In this document: positions 45,901-57,600 of the stretch, in pieces
Position numbering within the stretch: the stretch's first letter is position 1
Layout: each line of letters starts with the position of its first letter
Origin: Aquila chrysaetos chrysaetos
Lineage: Eukaryota; Chordata; Aves; Accipitriformes; Accipitridae
Length of the DNA: 64,000 bases
NCBI RefSeq assembly: GCF_900496995.4
Contig: NC_044009.1
Location: 51,896,505 to 51,960,504 of the forward strand
Reading direction: 5' to 3'
Made by a program: the position numbers and the translations under genes
Notes under the pieces: model-generated
Database searches by the model: none
What the model was told of the DNA's origin: nothing
What the model saw: only the letters and a program-made list of their open reading frames with translations

Positions 45901-48900
45901 CATGTTCTTTTTCACACGTTCTGTAATGGGGTCAGTAACTACAGGTGTGAAACTACCTTTGCTTTTCTCAAAATCTTCATGGTATTTCACCTGCAATTTA
46001 AAATGAAATGTCTGTTCTCTGTAGCTTAGATGAATAATTTTTATTCCTGCTTACCTCAGGTGAATTTCTGGTAGAGAGGTGGACTGCTGTTCTGAACTTT
46101 TGCTTTCTCCAATCCAAGGAACAATGAGAGAGCCTAATCCCAAACATGCCTTTCCTGCAGTCACTCTTGCCTTTAGCATTTAAGAATTAGGGTAACCAAA
46201 CTTGGTATATATACATTGTCCTTGAGCTGCCAACCCCAGATTGTCTCAGGAACAAGGTTATTTTTTATTTAAATCACTTGCCAATTTAAAAATAAATCTA
46301 TAAATGCTCTTACTGTAGAGATATGTTTCTGGGTCTCTCGTACACGCCGCATTTCAGGTGTATCCAGCACATACGCAGCTTTGCCTTGTACTTGTTTTCG
46401 GAAACTATCTGAATAAAGAACCTGCCAGATGAGAGAAAGGAAGTGAGCACAGGGCACAAAACTACTGCATCATGAGGAATGAGCTGTAGTGAAGCAGCCT
46501 GGCAAAGAAGGAAAAAAAAAGCAGCAGGAGCTGTGGTAGTGAATAACATTAGAATGCAAAGCAAAATTCTTTTTCATAATTATGACATGGACAGCTCTGG
46601 ACTTGATCCCAAACGTTCCTTTTATTAACTAAAAGATGCTTACCTTTTTTAACCTTGTAACAACAGGTAGAGGTAATGCAGTAATAATGTTCTAGGTACT
46701 ATTTTCATATATTTGACATGCACCACACTGACTTTAGTGAAGTTATCCATGTGAAACAGACAACATAATTAGACCTGTATTTATCATTGAAATACTACAA
46801 TTTTTGCTGGGCTTGTAGTTTTGTTTTTGAGTGATAACAGTTGCATCATGCTTCTGTAAACATTTGCAGACTGTACAACATTCAAGGTCAGGTTGGACGG
46901 GGCTCTGAGCTACCTGATCTAGTTGAAGATGTCCCTGCCCATGGCAGGGAGGTTGGACTAGATGACCTTCAAAGGTTCCTTCCAACCCAAACTATTTATA
47001 TACATAACAGATCACAGAATCGTATTTACAAGATGGCGTTATGTCAGGATTTACCTCTGGAGTAACAGGTTAGCAAAGAAGGGCCTAAAGAAGGCTATTA
47101 CCAGATTTGTCATATTTTTATATAGAATGTCAGAAATCTAACAAAATATACTGTTACTGAAGAATGATCATTTTATCTGTCATACAGTATAAGACCAGTA
47201 AGAACAGAAGATATTGGCATGAGACTTGAATGCAACATATGTTACTTGAAATTCAACTGGTATTTAAAGAAAAACCCAACCCAAACTAAAGCAGTTAATC
47301 ACACAAAGAAATACTCAATTGCAGCAGAAAGTAAAAAGCAAGTATTAAAGGATTTTATTTTAGTATGGTTACTTCATACTTCCAAACTAGGTAGCTAGGT
47401 AGTTAACAGCTGCACTGTTAATTTGAGTAAGGATTTCAGGGATTGAAATGTTACTTTTTAATGTATTTTCATTTATTGGCTGAATAGAACATACCGAGCT
47501 GATGTTTTCTTGATTGCGTTTAGCTCTCTCCATCTCTGGAGTCATTGGTGTTGGAGTTCCTTTTGCCAGATGTTCCTTGTACAAAACCTACAGTGTACAA
47601 AAAGGTGTCCACAAGTCAGACTGGAATAATTGATAGCTCATTCTGTAAATGGTGTTATTGTTTAAGCATACTCATCACTGCAGGGGTAGAAAAGATCTTG
47701 GGAAATAAAGCATCTAAAAAGTTATTTGCTAGAGCAAAAGGTAAAAATCAAACGGAAAAATAGGCAAAAATAAGGAAAACTGAGAAAATAAGGTTAAATT
47801 AGAAGTGGAGTTTTTGTTCAGAATGGTTATTTTTAATATAAGCTGGTTGTCTGTCTTCTTTCAGTACCGAGCTAATGTGTTCTTGATTGCGTTTGACTCT
47901 CTCCATCTCTGGAGTGACCGGTGTAGGGGTTGCCTTCCCTAAGCCTTCTTTGTATACAACCTACAGATCACAAAGTAACTCAGAGTCACAAATGTATGAA
48001 TTCAAAACTGTAATGTTACGGGGTTTAGAGTAAACACCATCCATTATGAAAGAAAAAAAAAAGGTCAGAGGAAAAATAGTATTAAAAAGTTAATTGACAA
48101 AAAAAAAAAATCTTTTAAGTACTATAAGTTTGAGATGACTTTCTAAGTTTGAGGGGAAAAAAATTAGAGGGTTAAATAAAACCAAGCAGACTTAAGTTAT
48201 TAAAAAGAAAAAAAAAAAAGTGCTCTATCATCCCCTTTACTTCTTCCAGACAATACCGAGCTAATGTGTTCTTGATTGCGTTTGACTCTCTCCATCTCTG
48301 GAGTGACCGGTGTAGGGGTTGCCTTCCCTAAGCCTTCTTTGTATACAACCTACAGATCACAAAGTAACTCAGAGTCACAAATGTATGAATTCAAAACTGT
48401 AATGTTACGGGGTTTAGAGTAAACACCATCCATTATGAAAGAAAAAAAAAAAAGGTCAGAGGAAAAATAGTATTAAAAAGTTAATTGACAAAAAAAAAAT
48501 CTTTTAAGTACTATAAGTTTGAGATGACTTTCTGAGTTTGAGGGGAAAAAAATTAGAGGGTTAAATAAAACCAAGCAGACTTAAGTTATTAAAAAGAAAA
48601 AAAAAAAAAAAAAAGTGCTCTATCATCCCCTTTACTTCTTCCAGACAATACCGAGCTAATGTGTTCTTGATTGCGTTTGACTCTCTCCATCTCTGGAGTG
48701 ATAGGTGTGGGGGTTGCTCGCCCCAGGTTTTCTTTGTACAACACCTGTGGGATACAGAAGATGTATCCGGTATCTTAAAACCCCCCAAAATCAAACGGCT
48801 TTGAACACAAATCATTACTTTATTATCAAATTTCAAAAAAAAGTCACGACTGATTATGATATGCAGCACTGCACAAAAGCCAAACATCTACTGCTGTAAG

Positions 48901-51900
48901 GAAGGGTAAGAAAAATAAACTGTAGAAGAAAAGCTTGTTATTTTTCTGGTTAACAAAGAAGGGCTCTATCCAGCTACAACTATGACAATGGCTCCATAGG
49001 CTGGGGCAAGCTGCCCATGGCCCTAGAAAACTATTTAAGAAATGGTATCTGCTGTTTTATCTGTATTTGAAGCAATCTGTGACCTTTTTGGGAGGGAGGA
49101 GGGAGTTCTGTTGCCACACTGACATTAGGCAGCCAAATAAAGAAGGGTGTTGAGGATGGGTGTCTGGTATCACTGCAGCATTACACCTATACATCTCCCC
49201 AGTCCATGAGGCCACCTAAAAGCTATCGCTGATATACTACCCAGAACAGGAACAGTCTCGTTCCTTTTGTGTTATTCTGTTTAAAGCATCCTAAGTCACC
49301 TGTCACAGCAATACAGGTCAGAGAGGGGGCATTGTTCGGGGTGGGGTGGTTGGGTTTCTTGTTTGGTTTTTGCTAAAGTCAAATACCCTTGAAAAGCCAA
49401 TGAAAGCTTAAACACTAAGCATAGAGAGACACACCTGAATATCTTCACCAAAGGATGCTAAGCTCTTAATATTGTCTGGATAGAGCCCACAGGTACACAA
49501 ACTGAGTTGTAGAAAAGGCCTACATTTCTGGATCAGACTGTTAACACTAAAGTAATTTTATTTTAGAAAAGGAGGATTAATTTGCAGAAACAAATACATC
49601 TATTTTTTATATTAAAATCAACTTTCAGTAGGTAGTTAGATTGTTACTTTATTAAGATATAAGCAAAAAGGAAAAAAGAAATATATCTATTTTAAGGTAC
49701 CGAGCTAATGATTTCTTGATTGCGTTTGACTCTCTCCATCTCTGGAGTGATTGGTGTTGGGGTCACTTTCCCCACATTTTCTTTGTACAAAACCTACAGG
49801 ATACAAGGGAGTATCCAAACATCATTAAAAAGGCACCACCAACAAAAAGAAACAAAACCCAAACCCAAAACAACACAAAATATAGCTTTTGAATCATTAC
49901 ACTTAGAAAGGGTTAGATTTGGGGCACAATGCTGTTCCCAAAAGAAGCAACGGGAGCTTTGCCATTAATCTACAAGGATGCAGAAATAGTCCCTGTATGG
50001 AATCAACTCTGCATGAAAGCACACTTGTAGTGAGAAAGAGTTAAAAAAAGTTGCAGGGAAACAATAGCCATCCAAAATAGATCAAACCTAGTTCTAGCAG
50101 GTTCATACAGTGTTAAATAGAAGATCTATGATTTGTTTGGAAGCACAGAAGGTAGGAGGTTTATGCTACATGGCAGATTCCTTTTATGAAGTTAGAAAGC
50201 ACAGATTACTAAACCGCTACAGTTATGTTAAACACTTCATTCAGATCTTTAGGAACTGGTTTCCTGTTAAAAATACCGAGCTAATGATTTCTTGATTGCG
50301 TTTGACTCTCTCCATCTCAGGAGTGACAGGTGTTGGGGTTGCTTTCCCTATGTTTTCTTTATACAACACCTATGAGACATAAGAAAGGAGCCAAAGAAAG
50401 CAACAATAAATAAAAAGCTAGCCATAAACAAACTTAAAGCCTAAGCCATTTTTTTCTTGTATTTATTTTCTCAGGACCTAGATATTATTTATATTTTTAA
50501 AGAAGGTACTTACTTAGCAATATTTTACTAGAGAAGTAGGGTTGACATACTGGCTTTTTAACTACAGGATCACTCGTAACAAATAGTGTAAGTACTACAT
50601 AAATGAAACCACAAAAATAACCATATTGAGGGGCTGAGGATGTTACGAATTTGTAAATTATCAACTTTTTAAAAAAAAAGAACATCAGCATTGCAGAAAA
50701 AAATGAATGGGTTTGTTAAATGTTTTTAAGATTAGAATAGGGCATTAAAATCACTCTTAAAAAACAGTAAAAACTGCAAGAAGTTAAAGTCACTGCTGTA
50801 AATCACAGTAAGATATGAGTAAGAAGTAATCACTTCTGTAAGCTGCTTTAGAATCAGGGTTGGCATTATTTTGGAACAAGTGTTACAACATCCATTTATT
50901 AAAACTGTTAAAATGTTCTTTTAAATAGTGTTAAAGGGAACTTTTTTTCTTAGGAAAGTACCGAGCTACAGATTTCTTGATTGCGTTTGACCCTCTCCAT
51001 CTCTGGAGTGATAGGGGTGGGGGTTCCAGTCCCCACGCTTTCTTTGTACAACACCTGTGTAGTAACAAGAAGCATCCAAAAACATAATCACAACTCAATA
51101 ATAATTACATCCAACATGAAGTCAAGTATTTGAGTCTGTTGGAGCTCAGCCTGCTCTAATGTACCCTAAAAGCTACTCCTGGAAGCAATGAAGACTGGAT
51201 TGCACCCGTGAGGGTCTGAAGGCAAAGAGGTCTATGGTTTTATCTTAGCAGGTGTGTCAAATCCAACACAGAAGCCTCTTAGGTCAAATATATTTTCATG
51301 GTGGAGGAGAGCTTTTAGACTATCACGGAAGCGTGCTAGAAAGTCAGACCCTCCCTCTTCTATGATAACAGCATTAAAACAGGAAACCGATAGGATTTTA
51401 AAAAAAAACCCCACATATAAAAGAAAAAGGAAGTTGGAACAGGGAGCAAAATGGTTAAAAATATTTAGGATCGTGTAAATAATTACATATATGAAGAAGT
51501 GTTAGGTCAGTAATATTGGAAAATATAGTACAGTGAAGAAGAAAGGATGTTTTTGTAAGTTGATTAACATGGACGTAAGGAGTGGAATTGTCCAATTTTA
51601 ACATAGGTTAAAAAGGTCTGTTTAAGTGGAGTTAAAGGGAATACTTCTTTTCCTCCACAAAATACCGAGCTAATGTGTTCTTGATTGCGTTTGACTCTCT
51701 CAACCTCAGGAGTGACAGGTATTGGGGTTCCTGTCCCCAGATCCTCTTTGTACAACACCTGTAGGGTAACATGGCTATATTAAAAAAAGAAAAAAGGAAC
51801 AAGCAAACAACAGTAACCCACGCAGCTTGCTGAGAAAACAGACTGAATGTTTTTTGAGGTCGCTCCGAGCCAAAGCTTGGAATAAAAGAGAAAAATTAAA

Positions 51901-54615
51901 ATGCACCTCAAAACTATACAGCTAAATGCTAATACTCTGCAATGCCTTTTGGCAGAAAGCTAGAATACCTTCTCTATTTGCTTCTCAGGAGCTATATAGA
52001 CAAACTGTGCAACAATAGACTGTAAAAGACTTCCTAAAGGCAGAAAGTATCAAATACAACACTAAAGGAACACAGAAATCAGCTCTGTTTCATTTACCCA
52101 TTCCATAAACATCACAGCAGGTTACACTAGCATGTATTAGAGCACAGTTATACTGAGGTCATTTCCACAGATTTGTATCACGTGCTGAATAGTTTAGTTC
52201 TTGTATATAAAGTAAGTAAAATCAGGAAAAAAAAAAACACCACACAAAACAAAACTAAGGATTGTTGTGACTAAGAAAAGGAAAACAGGGTGTTTAAGAG
52301 GAAAAAAAAAAAAAAAAAGAGATAATCAAACTCAAAAGAAAGGTGGAACTAAAAGTTATTATTAAGATGATGTAATAAAAAAAGAGGAACAAGAATGATG
52401 TAAGTAACAATTAGAAAGAAGAAAAAAAAAATCTCAAAGGGACCAGGATATTATTTTTTGTGTAAGTTGATTATAAGGGAGCAAGATTTTTTTTGTTGTT
52501 GTTAAAAGTTTTTAAAAATAGATTAAAAGGTAGTTTTCTGCTTTTCAAATTAAAAAATACCGAGCTAAAGTTTTCTTGATTGCGTTTAACTCTTTCAATC
52601 TCAGGAGTGACAGGTGTTGGGGTTCCTGTCCCCAGATCCTCTTTGTACAACACCTGTGGGGTAACATGGCTATATTAAAAAAAGAAAAAAGAACAAGCAA
52701 ACAACAGTAACACGCAGCTTGCTGAGAGAACACGCAGAACATGAAAGATGTTTTTCTGAGATGCCCTGAATAAACATAGGGACTAAAAAAATCCATAAAA
52801 ATAAAAAACTAATTTAAAACTCTGATGATGGAGTTAAACACTAATACACTGGTATGACTTCTACCAGAATGCTAGAATACCTTCCTGACTTGCTTAAGTG
52901 CTTCTCAAGGTGGGCATTTAAAACTGGCGAGTATTTAGAAGATTAAAGTCGTATATCAATTATAATGAAGTATATTATTGTCTTTTCACCAGCAGTGAGG
53001 TCAATTTTTCCTGACTGTACTTGAGTCATTAGAGGACCAGGTCCTAATGTGCCTTGCCAGAAGTTTTTCTGTATACACAGCCCTCAATGAAGAGTCATCC
53101 ATTCCCCGAGTGAAACACTACTTATTGTCCACAGTTTATCATCAAAGAATCTAGCTTGCTTATTACAGGAAGGACACAGAGATGTGATCATAATAAAGGC
53201 ATATGTGTGAAAATGGTCCCTGAGAAATTATAATTACTAGTGTTCTCCTATTTTACATGACACTTTCCTCACCCCGAGAAACATCCTAATGCTACTAATC
53301 TTTTTTACCCTGCAAACTTGTGCTACCAACCTATCTAGAGCAGTTTACACTAGCTGGAGATTTGGGCCACTGTCTCTGTGCAACACTATTAAAGACTCTC
53401 TAAAGGAAGAAGGCATCAAATACAATGCAGAAGGAATAAAGAAAACAATTCTGTTTCATTTACGCATTCCATAAACATCACTGCAGGTTACACTGGCATG
53501 TATCAGAGCACTGTTATACTGAGATCTTTTCCACAGACTCGTATCAGGCAATAAATAGTTTAGTTTTTATATGTGGTAAAAGCAGGAGAAAACCCAACAA
53601 CCAAGGATTGAAGTGATTAACAAAAGGAAAAGCAGGAATTAAAGACGAAAAAAATATGTTCAGAGTCAAAAGAAAGATGGAAACACGGAATCTAAAAGTT
53701 ATCATTAGTAAGATGATGTAATCAAAACTAAGTAAGTAAAAATTATGGAGGAAAAATGTCAAAATATGGGGAACGGGATATTCTTCTTTGTGTAAATTGA
53801 TTACAGGGAAATACAAGAGTATTTTTGGGGGTGTTAAAATTATTTTTAAATAGGTTAAAAGGGAAATTGCTGCTTTTCAAATTAAGAAAAATACCGAGCT
53901 AAAGTTCTCTTGATTGCGTTTGACTCTTTCAATCTCAGGAGTGACAGGTGTTGGGGTTCCTGTCCCCAGATCCTCTTTGTATAACACCTATATGGTAACA
54001 TGGGAGTTTAAAAAACGTTAAGAACAAAAAAAAAAATACTGCATTTGGTGGAGGTAACACGTTTAATTTTTGTGCCCACTAAATATACTCGAATGCAGGA
54101 AAAATTAGGAAGTATAAAACAGTTAAGAATTGTGATAAATTCAGAGGAAGTCTGACAGCTAGAAATAACTGCATCCTAATTCTTAGATATGCTTCAACAG
54201 AATGATAAGGCATTAGAGGAATGGAATTATGCAAATTAAAAAAGCCAGTGTTTTTTAAAAATGCAAAATACCTTAAGCTTCACAAAAAAAGCTTTAAAAA
54301 TTAAAGGACATGAAGCATCAAGTATTATGATTATTAAAAAAGTCTTTTAAAAAATAAGTACATAAAATATAAATAACAATGACTAAAAAATTTAATAGCA
54401 GAAAGGGGATGTTTCTATGTTTATAAGTTAATTAGAAAGAGTAGAAAATTTACAGGTGTTAAGTAGTTATAGGGAACTTTTTTCTTAAATGACAAAAAAA
54501 TACCGAGCTAAAGTTTTCTTGATTGCGTTTGACCCTCTCCATCTCAGGAGTTACAGGTACTGGGGTTCCAATCCCCAGCCCCTCTTTGTACAACACCTGT
54601 GTGGCAACAGGGAAG

Positions 54616-54652
<37 letters not shown>

Positions 54653-57600
54653 AAAGGAAAGAGGACAGGGAGGAGAGAGAGAGAAGACAAGTCATTTAAT
54701 ATAGCAAAACTTCAAAGTATGAAAAATAGAGTTTTGTCAGCCTTGTTCAAAGGCTAGCAAAAAAAAGTCAATCAAAGTAATCCACTAGTATTACTATGAG
54801 GTTTGTTGTCATCCCACCTGGGTGCACACAGATAATGCCAGCAAGAACTGCAGGAGTGTTCTGTGCAAAGCATAGCCTGAGCCAAGCTACCTGAAAACTC
54901 TTTTGCAAAGGAGTTTCCTTACCGAAACAAAAGATCTTGCATGAGCAGCTTTGCCTCTAAGATTTCTAAACAGGGTCACCAGCATAAATGAGATTACCTC
55001 AGAGACAATTAAATGTAGCAAAACGTTTAACAACAGTGGCTTCTCTGAACTGTCCTATTAATCTCAAGTCAGGACTGAATTTCATATCCGTCATGTCTGA
55101 ATTGGGTCAGAGTGAGTTAAAATTGGTTGTTAGCTGCTCTAATTAAAACAGAAATATAGAACAAAATTATGACATAATGGTCATTTGACTGGAACGTGTT
55201 AGGAGTAGAAACAATCTGGATAGAAATTCATTACTACAGTAATTTTTTCCTTATATATGCGATTTTCATTACTTTTTCATATTGCAGTGATATGGGGATA
55301 CCACCCAGGTTTTCTTACAAAGACCTGTAGGATATAAGAAAGCACCCAACACAGCAAAAACAGGAAAAGAGACAGCACACGCTAGTTGCATTAGATTGCT
55401 TTGCTTCAGGAAGTGTTAAGAGTTCATTTTTCATTTGCAGTGCAAACAGTGTGGTGAGTCTGAAGACTGTGAGAAGGATTGACTTGGTTATTGAGGAGGA
55501 GGGTGACATCACTCAGACTACTACTATTTCATTGGGAAGAAAAATAAGGTACTGCTTAACTACTTTAAGTAAGTGAGGTTAAAATCTCACAGCTGGAACA
55601 ATTTAATGACAATTACATTAGATTTGAGTGAAAAATTAAAATATAAAGATACTGACAGGGTTTTAGTGATTTGATTAAGAACGGGTTGTTCAAAGTTCAA
55701 CAAAGAATTGAAAGAAAAATTTAGTATGGAGGAGTTAAAGGGATTTGATTTGCATTTGAAATGGTAGTTTTTGTTTTATTTAGCAATACCGAGCTAATGT
55801 TCTCTTGATTACGTTTCACTCTCTCCATCTCTGGAGTAACCGGTGTTGGGATGCCAGTCCCTAAGCCCTCTTTGTATAACACCTGTGAGGTACAAGAAAG
55901 TTTCCACAAAAAAAGCACTCAACACAGGCAAAACCATTAAATATGACTATTTTGTGAGTTATGTTTAGCGTTAGGATCACTTTTTAATTAATTTCACACT
56001 TGTTCTAGAGGCAAATATTAAGGAAGAGGCTGATGGTTGATTATTTTGTAAATATATGACTACAGATACTAGAAGATAAAGGGTTAAGATAAAACAAACA
56101 TGGAGAGAAACACCATGTTAATTTCACAGCTTACTTCCAGTTTTGGTTCTTAAAAGAAATGCATGTAAAGTTGTAAATCACCAAAAAAAGTTAAAGCACC
56201 AACAGGTGAAATGAGTTAAAAATACTGCCAGGGAAAAGACAGAAGCAGGGTGACATTCTAAACCATTGAAGAAAAAGAGATTATATGTTAGGATGTTATG
56301 CAAAAATAAGTTGTTATAAATTTTTTTTTTTTTTTTAAATACCGAGCTAATGTGTTCTTGATTGCGTTTGACTCTCTCTATTTCTGGAGTGACAGGTGTT
56401 GGGATACCTGTCCCTAGGTCCTCTTTGTACAATACCTGCAGAACACAAGCACCCAGCAAGGTGAGATGATCATATTCCTTCCACAACAACTACAGAACAT
56501 TTGGATAGATAATTTACCTGGTTTATAGGTAAATATAATCTGGGATTATATATAAATATGTGCACAATTTATTTTACTCAGTGTGTGTCTTTAAAAGTAC
56601 AGTCACCAGCTCAGCAAAGTACTTAATGTCTACGGTGAGGTGCTTGAACACACTGAAGTCAATGGAATACTTCATTATAGTAGGACACAAGTTTAAATAT
56701 TCTGCTGACCTGGCATGAAAGGTAGGTATGTTTTGTTTTTCATCTTACTTTAGGAAACATATTAGGCGGTCAATGTTTCAGTCAACTTTTCAGTCAGTCA
56801 ACATTTCTGGAGGTTTTTTTGGTTTGGTTTTTTTTTGTTATGGTGTTAAGAAACACTGAAAAAGCTGAACCTTTTATAGACATGTTTAATACAAAAATAC
56901 TTAGTTGTGGGCTCTATTTCATTTTGATCTCTGTGACTGTTTGGAACACCACTATTTTACTTTGGTTTAGGTCTCTAGTAAGAAAAACAATTGAGTTTTA
57001 GCTCTCATATTATTAGGTTTAACTTAACCTGTAATTGTTTGATCTAAAAAAAAATGCATTTTTCATGAAAGGAGTTCCATAGGAGATGCCTGGGTTGGTT
57101 TAAGACCTAACCATGCAGAAATACATTACAAATGCATTCATGGTTCTTCTTGCTACTAGTAAAATACTTGCAACAAAACAAGCTAACAAAAAAAATAAAT
57201 TCACTGCTTCATGTCATTGAAACAATGAAAAAATCCCCAAAATAAAGCAATCACAGCAAGAGAAAACAAATTATGTAAAAGGTTAGAAAAAAAGAAAAAA
57301 ATCATTTCAAAAAACAACTCAATTGTGCAAAAGTGAGCTGTAAAACACACTAGTATCATAAACAGCTCGAAAGGGAAACAGTACTTCTAAAATCAGGAAT
57401 AGAAAATTCTAAGATACTCATTATATGGGCGTCACTGCTCCTCAGCACTGTATAGCAAACATCTGAGGTATCAATAATCACAAGACCACATCCTGCCTCA
57501 ATTCTGTATGCAGAGATCAAAGTAAAGCAGCAGTGGCTCAAAATCAGGAGAGCTTGTTGTTATTAAAACCTATGCTTAGCTAGACATGGGAAGAGCCAGG

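Larger units (their letters stand above)
47865..48648. repeat. Recent tandem duplication containing one NEB exon
   Basis: Copy 1 is 47865-48253 (389 bp) and copy 2 is 48254-48648 (395 bp). Each holds one 93-bp nebulin exon plus the adjacent intron. The exons are identical. The introns differ by one clear substitution (tttctaag/tttctgag) and homopolymer lengths. Confidence 0.95.
51666..53894. repeat. Older tandem duplication of an exon-plus-intron unit in NEB
   Basis: Unit 1 is 51666-52560 and unit 2 is 52561-53894. The sequence right of each exon is nearly the same (gtaacatggctatattaaaa at 51768 and 52663). Distal blocks also pair: ttccataaacatcac at about 52101 and 53467, and tcaaatacaa at about 52049 and 53416. 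Unit 2 is about 440 bp longer. Confidence 0.8.

Noticed and set aside
47495..56435. Regularly spaced near-identical 93-bp units, superficially like an array
   Set aside because: Not CRISPR or satellite: each unit is an in-frame nebulin exon with splice sites, and the spacing is irregular intron.
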